This document shows positions 11,509 to 23,376 of a DNA stretch of 64,000 nucleotides, one piece after another (positions within the stretch are counted from its first letter, which is position 1; the number at the start of each line of letters is the position of its first letter). The position numbers were made by a program, and so were the translations under genes. Below the pieces are notes generated by a model. That model saw nothing but the letters and a program-made list of their open reading frames with translations. It was not told the origin of the DNA and searched no databases. Location of the stretch: positions 1 to 64,000 of the forward strand of contig JAGTXK010000094.1 of the NCBI GenBank assembly GCA_019096195.1, in the 5' to 3' direction. Origin of the DNA: Boletus sp. NGJ (taxonomy: Eukaryota; Basidiomycota; Agaricomycetes; Boletales; Boletaceae).

Positions 11509-14500
11509 TTACCCCCTTTCTAGCCATCGAACTCCCGGTCGATGATGATACCGGTGAGGTTGACGTCGCTATGGGGTGCGGGGATCTCGAAGAGTTGGTC
11601 GGGGAGGCGGTTTAGGGAGGCCGCGTACGAGCGGAAGGACGGGTCGTCGAATAGGGGGGTTCCGGGGAACGCGCAGGTTGGGCAGTCGCACTCGCCGTCG
11701 GCAAGGGTGCGGATGGCGGTGGGGTTCTCTCGGTGGAACTTCTCGATCGCCTGTGGGGCGTTTGAGACGTTCCTTTTCGGTTCCCATGTGCGTTCCTCGC
11801 GGGGGTACCCTTTCCACTGTACTAGGTACTCGGTTCTGCCGCGTCGCTTACGTGAGTCGGCGACGTGCTCCACTTCGTACTCTTCTTGTTGCTGGACGAT
11901 AACCGGGGGTGGCGGTTTCGGTTTCGTCTGGGAGGGGGATGTGCCCGGGTGGTAGGGCGTAAGAAGCGACTCGTGGAATACGGGGTGAATCCCTTTCCAC
12001 GTGCGCGGGAGGTCCTAGCTCGTAGGAGGCCTCGCCGATCTTACGCTTCACCTTGAACGGGCCGTGTCGTTTGTCGTCGAACTTCTTGGTCGGGCGATCG
12101 GTCCGAACGTGGGTTCCTTCGAGTAGGACCTGCTGGCCGACCGTGTATTCGACGGCGGGGGATGCACGTTTGTCGTGCGCCTTCTTCATCGCTTCTGCCG
12201 CTTTTTCCAGCGCGTCCTTGGCCGTGTTGTGGTGGGTTTTCATTGTTTCGGCGAAGGAGGCGGCGGATTCGTTTCTCACTTCCACTCGCTTGTTCGGTAT
12301 GAGCGGCTGTTGCCCGTAGTTGAGCAGGAAGGGGGAGACGCCGGTTGCGCTGGTGGTCTGCGAGTTGTGGGCGAACTCGGCTAGGGGTAGCCATTCGGCC
12401 CAGTCGGTTTGGCGATGGTTGACGTAGATGCGCAGGTATTTCTCCACCTCTCGGTTGATGCGCTCCGTCTGCCCGTCGGTCTGGGGGTGGTAAGCGGTAG
12501 ACGGGTTGGCTTGGATGCCGAGGAGGGAGTAAAGGTCGCGCATGAACGACGACACGAATTGCGTTCCTCTGTCGGAGATCACCTTGCGTGGGACACCGTG
12601 GAGCTTGAAGATCTGGTCGCGGAAGATTGTTGCGACCCCTTGGGACGTTATGGTGTCCATAACCGGTGCTAGGTGGATCATCTTGGAGAAACGATCGACG
12701 ACAACCAGGATGGCGTTCTTGCCATCTGATTGGGGGAGGGGGCCGATCAGGTCGACGGAGATGATTTCCCAGGGGGAAGATGGGATCTCATTCGGGTGGA
12801 GCGGTGTGTTGATGGCCGAGGTTTTGGCTTTTACCTTTTGGCACGTGTCACACCCTTTGACGTAAGTCTCCACGTCGCGTCGAAGCGAGGGCCAATAGTA
12901 TTCGCTCATGATCAAATCGCGAGTGCGCCGGATGCCGGGGTGGCCAGCGATCGGATGATCATGGTTCGCGATGAGGATGTCCTCTCTGAGTTTCGCGTCG
13001 TTCGGCACGTAGACGAGCGTCTTCCAGTGGACAAGTCCTTCTTTGCGGCTCCAGGGGGAGTTCTCCTTTCTCCAAGCCTTCCTTGGCGAACTGCTCTAGT
13101 TTGTACTGTAGCTTTGTGATCCTTGAGAGCGTGCTCGCCGGTGCGACGGCTTTGAGGGAGACCGTCGTGGAGGTAGGTGACGGTGGGGGCGAAAAAAGGG
13201 CGTCAGGCAGTAGTGTCTGCGCGGTGTTGTCGGATGTCACCCCCTTTTCAAAGTCTGGCCTCCTGGACAGAGGGTCCGCGGGGTTGGTTTTGCCAGGGCG
13301 ATGGCTGATCACCACATGGTATTCCTGTAGGACCTGTTGCCAGCGGGCCTGACGGCGGGTGAGATCCTGGGGTTTCCGGAAGAACTCGAGGTTCTTGTGG
13401 TCCGTCCAGATCTCGATCGGGTGGGCTGCCTCGAGGAGATATTGTCGCCACTCGTTGAGGGCGAACATGATGGCTAACATCTCGAGGTCAGCGGCGTGGT
13501 AGTTCCTCTCGGCGTCGTTGAGGGAACGGGAGATGAAGGCGACGGGGTGCCATGTGCCGTCGTGTCTTTTGGGAGAGGATGGCGCCGATGCCAATGCCCG
13601 AGCCGTCGGTTTCGATGCGGTAGGGGTCGGTGTCGGTGGGCATGGCGAGCGCCGGGGCGGAGGAGATGGTGTCCTTGAGGGTTTGGAAGGCCGCTTGGCA
13701 GGCCGTCGTCCACTCGAAGTCTCTTCTTCACCGACGTGAGCGCGTTGAGGGGGCGCGCGATCATGGCGAAGTTCTTGACGAACCGTCGGTAGAAGTTGAG
13801 GAACCCGAGGAATCCTCTGCAGTGTTTTCTTCGAGGTGGGGACGTTGGCCAGCTCTTGATGGCTTCCACCTTCTTCTCGTCCATCTTCACCTTGTCTTGT
13901 GCGACGATGAGCCCGAGGAACTCGGTCTCTTGGACCTCAAAGTCGCATTTGTCGTGACGCAGGTAGAGGTGTGCGTCGCGGAGGATTTGTAGCACCTCGC
14001 GTACCACCTTGCGGTGCTCTTCGAGCGTCTCTCGTGAATATCATGATATCGTCTATGTAGACGACCACTACGCCTCGGTCCACCAAGTGTCTAAACAGCG
14101 CGTTCATCATCGTCTGAAACGTCGCTGGTGAATTGGTGAGCCCGAAGAACATCACGAGGGGCTCGAATAGCCCGCGGTTTGCTCGGAAGGCGGCCTTCCA
14201 CTCGTCGCCTTCTGCCATCCGTACGTTGTTGTACCCCCATCTCACGTCGAACTTGGTGTAGTACTTGGCCGACTTGAGCTTGTCGACCAGTTCGCTTATG
14301 AGCGGGAGCGGGTAGCGGTTGCGTCTTGTCACCGCGTTCAGCTTGCGGTAGTCTTGCACGGGGCGGAGGCGTCCGTCTTTCTTCTTGATGAAGAAGAAGG
14401 CCGATGCGAAGGGTGACTTGGAGGGTCGTATCCTCCCGGACTTGAGATTCTCCTCGAGGAAGGAGTCCAGTTCCTTCTGCTCGCCCGGGATTGAGAGGGA

Positions 14501-17500
14501 TAGACCTTGCAGTCTACCTCGTGGTTCCCGGGGAGGAGCTCGATGGCGTGATCCCAAGGGCGTCTCGGGGGTAGCGCATCGAAGCTTTCTTTGTCGAAGA
14601 CGTCCTTATACTCGTGGACGTACTTCGGGGCGGCTTCCTCGAAGGTCTCTCTTCTTTCTTCTGGGACGTAGTCCTTGATGGCCACCTCCGTGGCGACGTT
14701 TCGATTTCGCATGTACTCTACTACATCGAGTTCGAATAGTCTGTCGCCTTGGGACGGCCTGTAGTCTACGTCCATCTCGTCTTCCTCCTCGTCTACACTG
14801 CCCACGGCGTGATCCCCTCTTGCATCTGAAAGGAAATTCTCCCGGTTTTCCAGTTGATGGCTGGGTTGTGCATCTTCAGCCAGTCGTGTCCGAGGAACAC
14901 GGTGTTCGGCCCGAGGTTGGTTACTGCGAGGGCCAACTGTTCCCTGTGGTCGTTCACCTGGAGCTTCGAGGATCACGAATTTCTCTACTTTGCCTCCGGC
15001 GTTCGGCGTGCCATCGGCGTTGTAGACGGTGAGGGGGCGGGGGAGGGAGTGCGTCTTTACCCCCTTTTCAGCCACGAACTTCTCGTGGATGGACGATCCG
15101 GTGCAGCCTGAATCGATCAGTGCCTTGACGTTGGCGGTCTGTCGGTTCGGGAGGGTTAGCGTCACCGGGATCTCCAGCGAGTTTCGCTTCGTGGATCGAG
15201 GGGATGCTTTCCGGAATTTCGGGGCGTGCTGTAGGTCATGGAGGACCCAGTACGCGTCTTCGTCGGAAAGTCTTCGGAGGTCCTGCACGAGGTCCCGAGA
15301 CACTTCGATCGTCCGGCTGTCGTGAACGAAGGACTTCAGGTGGTGGATGCTGCGGTCAACATCCGTGTTCTCCACTTGGGCCTTCATCCAACGTATGGAC
15401 CAGGGGTCCAACGTGTTCAGCCAGGAACGAGAGGACGTCTCTCCCTTTCGTGCTTCCTTTGGGTGTTTGCGCGGGATGGTGTCGGCGTCGTTCGGGCCGT
15501 CGTCTCGCTTTACGGACGGCGCGAACTTCACCTTTCGCGGCATGATGGTCATTTTCTTAACGGGCGGAGTGCCCGGGAGGTTCACGCGTTGTTCGTTTCC
15601 TCGTCTTCAGTCTCGTCAATGCTTAGGACGGAAAACTTGTTACATTCAGCAATGACTTATGTTGTACAGCAGGTCGACTGGTGTCTACTGTACAGGCTGA
15701 AAACCCGAGTCACTTTGTACATCGGGGGCGTAAACTACTGGTTCTACTTGCGGGGCTCTCCGCTGAGTCCATCATGGCTCGTATCGTAGCAAACATGTCC
15801 GGGGAAACTTCCTGACCGTTTACCGTGATGCTCCTCGCTTGCGGGCGAGGGCGGGGCGGGTGATCGGCGCAGGGCCAGGGCTTCCTGCATTTTCGGCACA
15901 GTCCAGCTGCGCGTGCCTTGTCGAGCTCCATGGGAGCGCCTTGTCCGGGGAAGACCCCGGTGGTCTGAGGGTGCGGGCGCGCGACGGGCGCCGAGGGGGG
16001 CGGGCGGGTAGGCGGGGGTGCAGCGGGAGGTGCGTACGAGCGGGGACGCGGGATGAAACGCGGGTTGTAGGTAGGGGCCGGTGGCGAAGACGTTGGAGGC
16101 CTTCTTGCGCTCTGCGATGGCGCCGAGGACCTCCTCTGCCCGTACCAGGGCGGTCTCCCACTCGCGGACGTCGGTGGAGTCGATGAGGTCCGGCTTGTAC
16201 CTCTCGACGTACTCAACCAGTTCGTTCCGGGCCTGGTGCCGGATCTGGTTGACGATCGTCCTCCCGTTTATCCTGACGTCGAATTTGGCCTCGATGGCCA
16301 GCTGGAACAGGCGCGTGAAGTAGTCTTCGACGCTGTCCTTCCCTTGGCGAAGGGAGAACAGTTTCTGTTCCGCCAGGCGCACGAGGCCGGCGGGTTGGAA
16401 CGTCTTCTTGAGTTTCTCCACGAAAAACTCAAAGTTGACGGCGGCGTATGCGTCTCCTTCGACCAGGAGGTCTGAGAATCGCCCGGCGGCGTTATCGCCT
16501 CGCATGTACGACAGCGTGATTAGTATTTTCTGCCGATCGGTCGGCGTAGCTTCGAAGCCGTTCAGGTAGAGGGTCACGGTCCTCCACCACTGAACGAACT
16601 TCTCCTTGTTGCCATCGTAATGCTCTGGCTTAGCGGCCAGGCTCTTCCCGATCCTCGGGGAAGTCGGGGGGAAGCCACGTGCGGCGGGCCGAGGGATCCC
16701 AGGTGAATTCGAGTGGGATGGGGAGCTCGGCTGCGGGGCGTGGGGAGCGGGCGCGAGGGAGCTGGGCCCTGCGGTGGGACCAGTCGGGGTGTCCTCCCGG
16801 GAGAAGGGATGTGAACTCGGATACCTGAGCTCGGGGAGTGGGCTCCGGGAGAGGGAGCGGGAGATTGGCGGGAGGGTCCACCCTGGGGAGCGCGATTGGT
16901 GGGGGCGGTCCAGCCGCTACGGGTCTGCCGCGAACGCTTGGCGCCACACGTTGTACCTCAGGACGGACTGGTGCAGGAGGTACTGCTCTATGTCCTGTTG
17001 GCGCGTGGGGGACGGAGGGGCCTGCGGTAGCGGCGCAGGGATCGACTGCGGGGTCGGCTGTATAAGTTGAAGGGTGGGGAGCCCTTGCGCGGCGGCCCGG
17101 TTGGCCAGGTCCCTGAAGGAACCCGGGGCGGCTGCTACGGACGGGGGGCGTGAGTATGGCTGCTGCGGGGGTACGTGGCTCATCGCGTCTTAAGCCGGCG
17201 AGACGAGCTAGGCGGGTGATGGTTCTGTGGCGGTGGTCGTGCGTGGAGTAGGTCGTCAAGGTCGTGTGGATGACGAAAGAATAGTCGGGGTGTACCCAGA
17301 CGTAGCGGCGTCTGAATACGTTGTAGGTTCGGGGGCCGTCTGAAGACAGGGCTGTAAAAAGAATAACGGCGGGAAAGACCGCGCACCGTCAGGAGGGGGG
17401 AGAGTCGGGCGGTGATATGGAACCGGAGGATAACTTCCTTACTACAGGAAGGTGGTGCACGCTCGAAAGTCGAGATAAATCGAGTTATCGCACCTACGTG

Positions 17501-18075
17501 ACGTCACGGGTGATCACGCGAACCCGAGTCCACTATCGTAGGACCAGCGTACGTTTGGGTCGACAACCACCCAAAAAGCGGGGCTAGTGCTCTATGCCCG
17601 GTAGCAACGTTATCCTTATTTGTGACGCCGGACGAGCGTATAGACAAGCGTTTCGCCGAGTGCTTTACTCGCGTACGTCACGTGTACGAGCGGGTCCCTC
17701 TAAACCTGAGGTCCGGTATATGGGTGAACGGCGGCGACGAGCCCACGCGTTCGGAAGTGGATGGGGGAGGAGGGAGAAGCGAGACCCGAACTCCTTATTC
17801 GTTCCCTGCAGTCAGAGGAGATCCCTGCGCTGACAACCGCCGTATAGGTCCGGTATTTACGTCTATCGCTAACGGGGATCCCTCGGTTCCTCTGAGGGTC
17901 AGATACGGGGAGTGTTGGATCGAAGGGCGAGAGCGGTACTAGCGAGCAAAAAGTTTGCTCGACTAGGCAAAAACAGTAGGAGGTAGAGGGGAGGAAATGT
18001 CCGGAGGCGAAGAGCCCGGGGACGAGGGATAATCTTGGAATTTGAAAGGAAAGAAGACCTTAATATCTCAAGAGT

Positions 18076-18404
18076 CGCAAGCGCGATATTCGAGAGAGAG
18101 AAAAGGAATTCCAAGATTAGCTAATACAGGTGTTGTAGCGCTACTTATATACTAACTACTGATGAGCACGGACCAGCTTAGGGCCGGTCATGGAACCTAC
18201 TAGAATGTTCCGTATGACGTACGGTGACGTAGTGGGGTCTAGCCTGTTCTATGGGTATAGGGTTGTGACGTAGGCTGACTAGTGAGTGACGTATGGTCTA
18301 GGCGTAAGGCCTAGGTATAATGGTAACTACGTAATGTCTTCGTGGGATCGTCTAAGTGATAGCTAACTACGTAAATAAAGGGAAAATATCCGAGTTCGTT
18401 TTCA
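18076..18404 (-). repeat. 5' LTR of the gypsy element
   Basis: This second LTR copy of about 329 bases differs from its partner mainly by transitions and a few one- or two-base gaps. Its plus-strand right end (TTTTCA) is the exact start of the AT-rich island. Confidence 0.88.
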
Positions 18405-20444
18405 ACTTTTTGAATTTTGCTTTCCATGGAGAAATGAAAACAGCTGTAACAACATTATTAGATTATTATATAAGATGATTATAACTCTCATAATTTCTAC
18501 CATTTCAATAATTATTACTACACATCCAAGTCAAGGTAACATCTGGTGGATGTCAAAATTTGTTTATGTTGGACTTACATCAGTGAGTGGTGTGGCTAAG
18601 AATTTCCATCAATTGTATGGTGAGCAATGTGCTAAACATGGTTATTGTGACATGCTGCATGTAATTTATTTGTTGTTTGTATTGTTAGTTGGCTGTTATG
18701 TAAGGGTTCAGACATTTCATTTATGTTTCAAGCCAGCTGTGTCAACAACCCCAACCCAAGCATTCACTCAATATTAAGTAGGCATTCAGTGAACATCCAT
18801 GTTTTTACATAGTTTTGATGCAATATAAATAGATCTTACATTTACTTGAATAGCACAATGAGCACAGCAGGCTTAACATACATACATAACAGGTTGAATT
18901 ATTAGAATATCCAGTACATTGAAATGTAATAACATAAATAAGTGGGTAGAGACAAGACTCAGGCACACTTTTGAGTGCCATGAGCCAGTAAGGTGGTTTG
19001 GATACATGTGGAGGTGGGTGGATACTTGGTGTTTCGATGAAATGGGTGGCAGGACTCAGATGGTGGTGGGGACAGCAATGGTGAAGGCAATGCTACACTA
19101 TGTGGCATGCACAGTTTATGTAGACCTGGGATATGGGCAACTTAGGGCAAGATTGTGCAGCTGTGGTTGTTAGAGAAGTATAGGTTGAATGTTGAATGTT
19201 AAATGTTGGGCATTTGAGCTGTAACTTAAAAATTTGCATGTGATATAATCAACTGTTATGTGACTTCACTTGCAAAAATTTATCTAAGTTCTAAAGCATT
19301 AGGAAAGGTTGGCTACACTTGATTAGCTTACTGTAATCAACCAGATTGGTATATACTATTATAGACATTTCTATCACAATAGTAAATTAAATTTGTATAC
19401 ATTTTCAGTGATTACACATTTCCTTGTCTGATACTAGAACACCTGGGCTGTTTGACAGACAGTGGGGCTACATTAGTCAGACATCTTACCTGTTATGGCA
19501 GCATAGCATATGGTCCTATATCTCTTTGATGCATGAAGAGTGACACTGACTGGTTGTCACACAAATATATCATATATGCCATACCACAGACAGCCTTCAT
19601 GTTACTCCAAGCACATCATACTTATATGTATTCACACAATATTGAAAATACATCAAATTAACATTTTTCATCAAATATCACTGTTTTGAAAGCTTGACTT
19701 GGGTGTGTACTTGAAAGGTAGGCTTGTATATGTGAATATATAGGTCAAATGACATTAATAATAGTTAAAAAATTTGTGGTTAAGTATCTTAACTTCTAAT
19801 TTTTATGGTAAGTTATAATCTATATCCATTATTGAGTACAATATATTATAATGTAATGAACAGTCATTTGATAATAATATGATATGACAATATAAAGGTC
19901 AAATAAATTGTCAAAGTAAATAAAATTTGTGGGCATTGTAGAAAAATATTTGATTATAGAAATATTGTAACATCATAGTATTATTATACTAGATATTTTA
20001 ATAAACTATCTACTAAGAGCCAGTTTGATATCCTTTGTGTATTGTTAGCCAGTATCACTAGGGGTGAACAGCACAGCCATTATATCAGCTAGAGTACTGG
20101 CTTGATGTAGACTGCAGAACAATAACAATCTCTGCCATACCTGGGTCTGAAATTTGCATTGAATCAATTGAGGGTTCTTCATTCAGAACCCTAATATTGA
20201 ATCTTCATAACATGTACTGGTAGTAGTTATGTCTCCCTTTCAACAACCATCATAAAAAATGTGTGGCAGAGACATGCCCATATATAAATGTATTTTCCTC
20301 CTTCCATAGTATATGAAATGTTTGCCCACACCTGATGGTTTATCCATGAATATTTCAATCACTTGCTATCTCCTTGATCAGATGGAACCTGGCTGCTAGA
20401 ATTTAATCATAAGGTGTGATGATGATTTGAAACTGAAACATCAC

Positions 20445-20591
20445 CATATATTCACCATATTCCATATGTCTGCCTCTGTTTGATACTTCAGGATATAGTC
20501 ATGACTGAAATACTAGTAGTACATAAAACATATATTCATCATATTCTATATGTCTGCCTCTGTTTGAAACTCTGAATACAATCATGACTGA
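20445..20591. repeat. Two-copy imperfect direct repeat of about 64 bases
   Basis: The segments 20445-20508 and 20529-20591 are near-identical, each starting CATATATTCA and ending ATCATGACTGA or GTCATGACTGA. A partial third copy begins near 20609. This looks like a local tandem duplication in decayed DNA. Confidence 0.75.
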
Positions 20592-23376
20592 TAGTGTGTA
20601 AACATGACCGTATATTCACCATAAGTAACTATAGTACACCATCTGGATAAATATGATCTACAACAACCACAAGGTGGCCAAGAATATGAGAACTTGAACT
20701 TTTGAATATGCTGATAGTGGTAGCATTGAAGTGGTGGGGAAATTATGGCTGGGATATAGTGCAAAATAATGGAGAATAGTGATCTGGAAGTGACCACAAG
20801 AATAAAATGAAGCAGAGGCAGTATGATGTGATAATAGTGACTCTGTGTGGCAAGAAATAGCAGTTGCAATGCAACTGGCAGTGATTGAGTGGGAACAAAA
20901 ACTATAAAAAAGTTAGTATTTTATCTAGAACAGCTGCAACTTGCATGATTACAGCATACCTCTACTTGCAGCTTCATCTAGAACATGAATTACCCCTGGC
21001 AGATGCTGATTCCTTATTTGTGTTGACAGCCCTCTTCTTTCTCTTTCCTTTGATAGTAGTTGTAGTCATGGGTGGTGGTGGCAGCATTGCTCATTTATTT
21101 GTAAGAGATGTAAGAGGTGCATCTAGTAGCTCTCCATCTGTCAAAGGACTATCAGGTGTCATTGGATTAGTAGCTGCACATGATAAAGTTCTAGTGTAGG
21201 TAGGTGTGGAAGGGCAAGAACTTGATGTGCCAAGACATGGTGTTGTTGTTGATCAGCTAACCTCTGAGGATGTACTAGAGTCAGACTACTCAAGAGCTGA
21301 TGATCCTTCAGTCAAAGAAGCTTCTGTCACAGTGATATGAAACTACATTTGGGCATGGAGTTTCTGCATAATGCTTGTTGATTGATTTACACTGGATGAT
21401 TTCAAGGCTTCTGCCTCGTTTCTTATATTTTTTGAATTGGAATGCATGTGGCCATTTTTGCTTCCAAACATTTTTCTAAAAATATCCAAGATACTGCTAA
21501 ATGTTGAGGATGCATGCACAACACTGATCTATTCCACTATTTCAATAAATCATCCTCCATTTGGTATTGATTGCATTGTGGATAAAGGAGACTATCACAC
21601 AGTAAAGTTTGAAGTACCTCAAAACACCATCACTTTCACACCATTGGCTCATTGACAAGATTGCAAAATGAGTCTGAGAATGGTGCAAGCTCAAATATAT
21701 ACTCAGAATAGATGATGTGAAATGACCTACTTGAATGCATATGTAAGTGATGTGTTCTGCTTCAATGGTGGTCATGCCATGTAATATTGCATTGCATGTG
21801 CTGAATTACCTTCTAAGGCATGTGATGGTCCAAGGAAGATATGTTAACCAATTTGGACAAGCATATATCCATTGAAGAGTCTGTGAAGTATGTTATTGAG
21901 ATTGAAGTCATTCTCAGGGGATTCTTCACTTCAGAAAAGGGTGGGAAAATTCTTGGTATTCATAGATATATCACCTGACCATAAATCCTTCCATGCTCTG
22001 CAATAGATTAGTAGGCTATATATCATACTCAGACAATAAAACATTACTGCTTCTCATCTGCATCATATCTCTTAGGCTAATCAATGGAGCAGGGGAATCC
22101 AGCAAGGATAGGGTGATTCAGCTCTATGTCTACTCATCCATTTGTATTGATAATTGGTGGATTAATTTGGGACTTGAACAGATTGAAAGGAATGTATTGA
22201 GCGATGTGGGGTTTAAGATGGAGATAGATTGCATCATTTGATTGTGTTGTTCATATTGTTGAGTTCATCTGCTGGTGAAACACATAACCTTAATATATGT
22301 GCTCTATTTCATGATATATCTACCTTGAAAGTTATGATTGCTAGTTCTGATGCTTTGGTCATTCAAGTTGATAATGGCTCTGAGGCTTGGTATGATTTAA
22401 AGGATCTTGTAGTAGATTCAAATAAGTAGTTCATGTTCCTCTGGATCACTGTATGTGCTCATCAACAGCAAGAATGAAATAGTGTTATGTTTTAGCTTAT
22501 AGTTTTGATAGTGTTTCATCTTGTATATGGCTCTGTCTTGTCAAGCTCACCTATGTGGCTCTTATCTGCCTTCTCAATCATTTGAGCCTTCCTAATAACA
22601 GTATCTACTTCACACCAGAGGCTGATGTATCATGTGATAACATGTGCAGCACGATGGTAGACCTTGTGAGGATCCAGTGCATCACCCTCTGATCTACATT
22701 TGAAGCCTGTTGTGAATGTTGGCTTACCAAGACAAGAGGACATACTTTTTCTTCTTTCTTGAATTATTTTTTTTGGTCTTTGGATTCTTGCTGGTGTTGT
22801 TGGAATCTGGGGACATTGTGGTGGAATGAGATCAAGATACAAAGTCCACTATGGGCCACTTTGCTGCTCATTTGCATGTGATCACCACTAAGTTATAACC
22901 CTAACCTAAATCAGCATATATGCACTCAGGTGACTTAGTCACTAGAATCCATTTGGACCATTCTGACATTCCTAAGTTCCCTACCACCATGTTGTTTTCT
23001 GTCAACCAACAATCTGGCTCTTCAATCATTGCAATCAACCACAATAATGTCATTGTACTTAAGATTGACAATCTTCTCACCAATTGGCCAGCATATATTA
23101 TAAACTACACTTCCAAGCAGCCCAGCCCTCTGGTACAAAGATTCTGTTCGGCAATGAGATCAATAGTACTCACAATTGGCTGTAGAAAATCATTTTGAGG
23201 TTGAAAGACACCAGCAAACATGCTGTAGAAGATGACTTGGACTTGGATGATGAGAAAGACACCACAGTGCCAGTAACAAAAGTTGCAAAACAGCATGTCA
23301 AGCCTAAAGGCACTTGCATAACCATTCACATTCCTTTATCATAAGGATTCCCCTCCTTTTTTTGTGTGTGTATGTA

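Larger units (their letters stand above)
11177..18404 (-). mobile_element. Ty3/gypsy chromovirus LTR retrotransposon (broken fossil)
   Basis: Two direct repeats of about 330 bases bound the element, which reads on the minus strand. In transcription order it has a leader, a Gag region (roughly 17.2-15.7 kb) with retrotransposon-Gag helices, then aspartic protease (about 15.2-15.0 kb), reverse transcriptase (about 14.4-13.8 kb, with the YIDDI box), RNase H (about 13.6-13.2 kb) and integrase (about 12.9-12.0 kb, with HHCC zinc motif and D,D-E core). A C-terminal chromodomain (about 11.87-11.7 kb, YLVQWKGYPREERTWEP) places it among chromoviruses. A purine tract, AAAGGGGG on the minus strand, abuts the 3' LTR. 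The coding region lies in several frames with roughly five breaks, so it looks inactive. The LTRs differ at about twenty positions by eye (around 6%), suggesting an insertion several million years old. No clear target duplication was seen. Confidence 0.92.

Noticed and set aside
11170-18410. Target-site duplication of the gypsy element
   Set aside because: The five bases outside each LTR do not match, so no duplication is claimed. The boundary may be misplaced by a few bases or the flanks rearranged.
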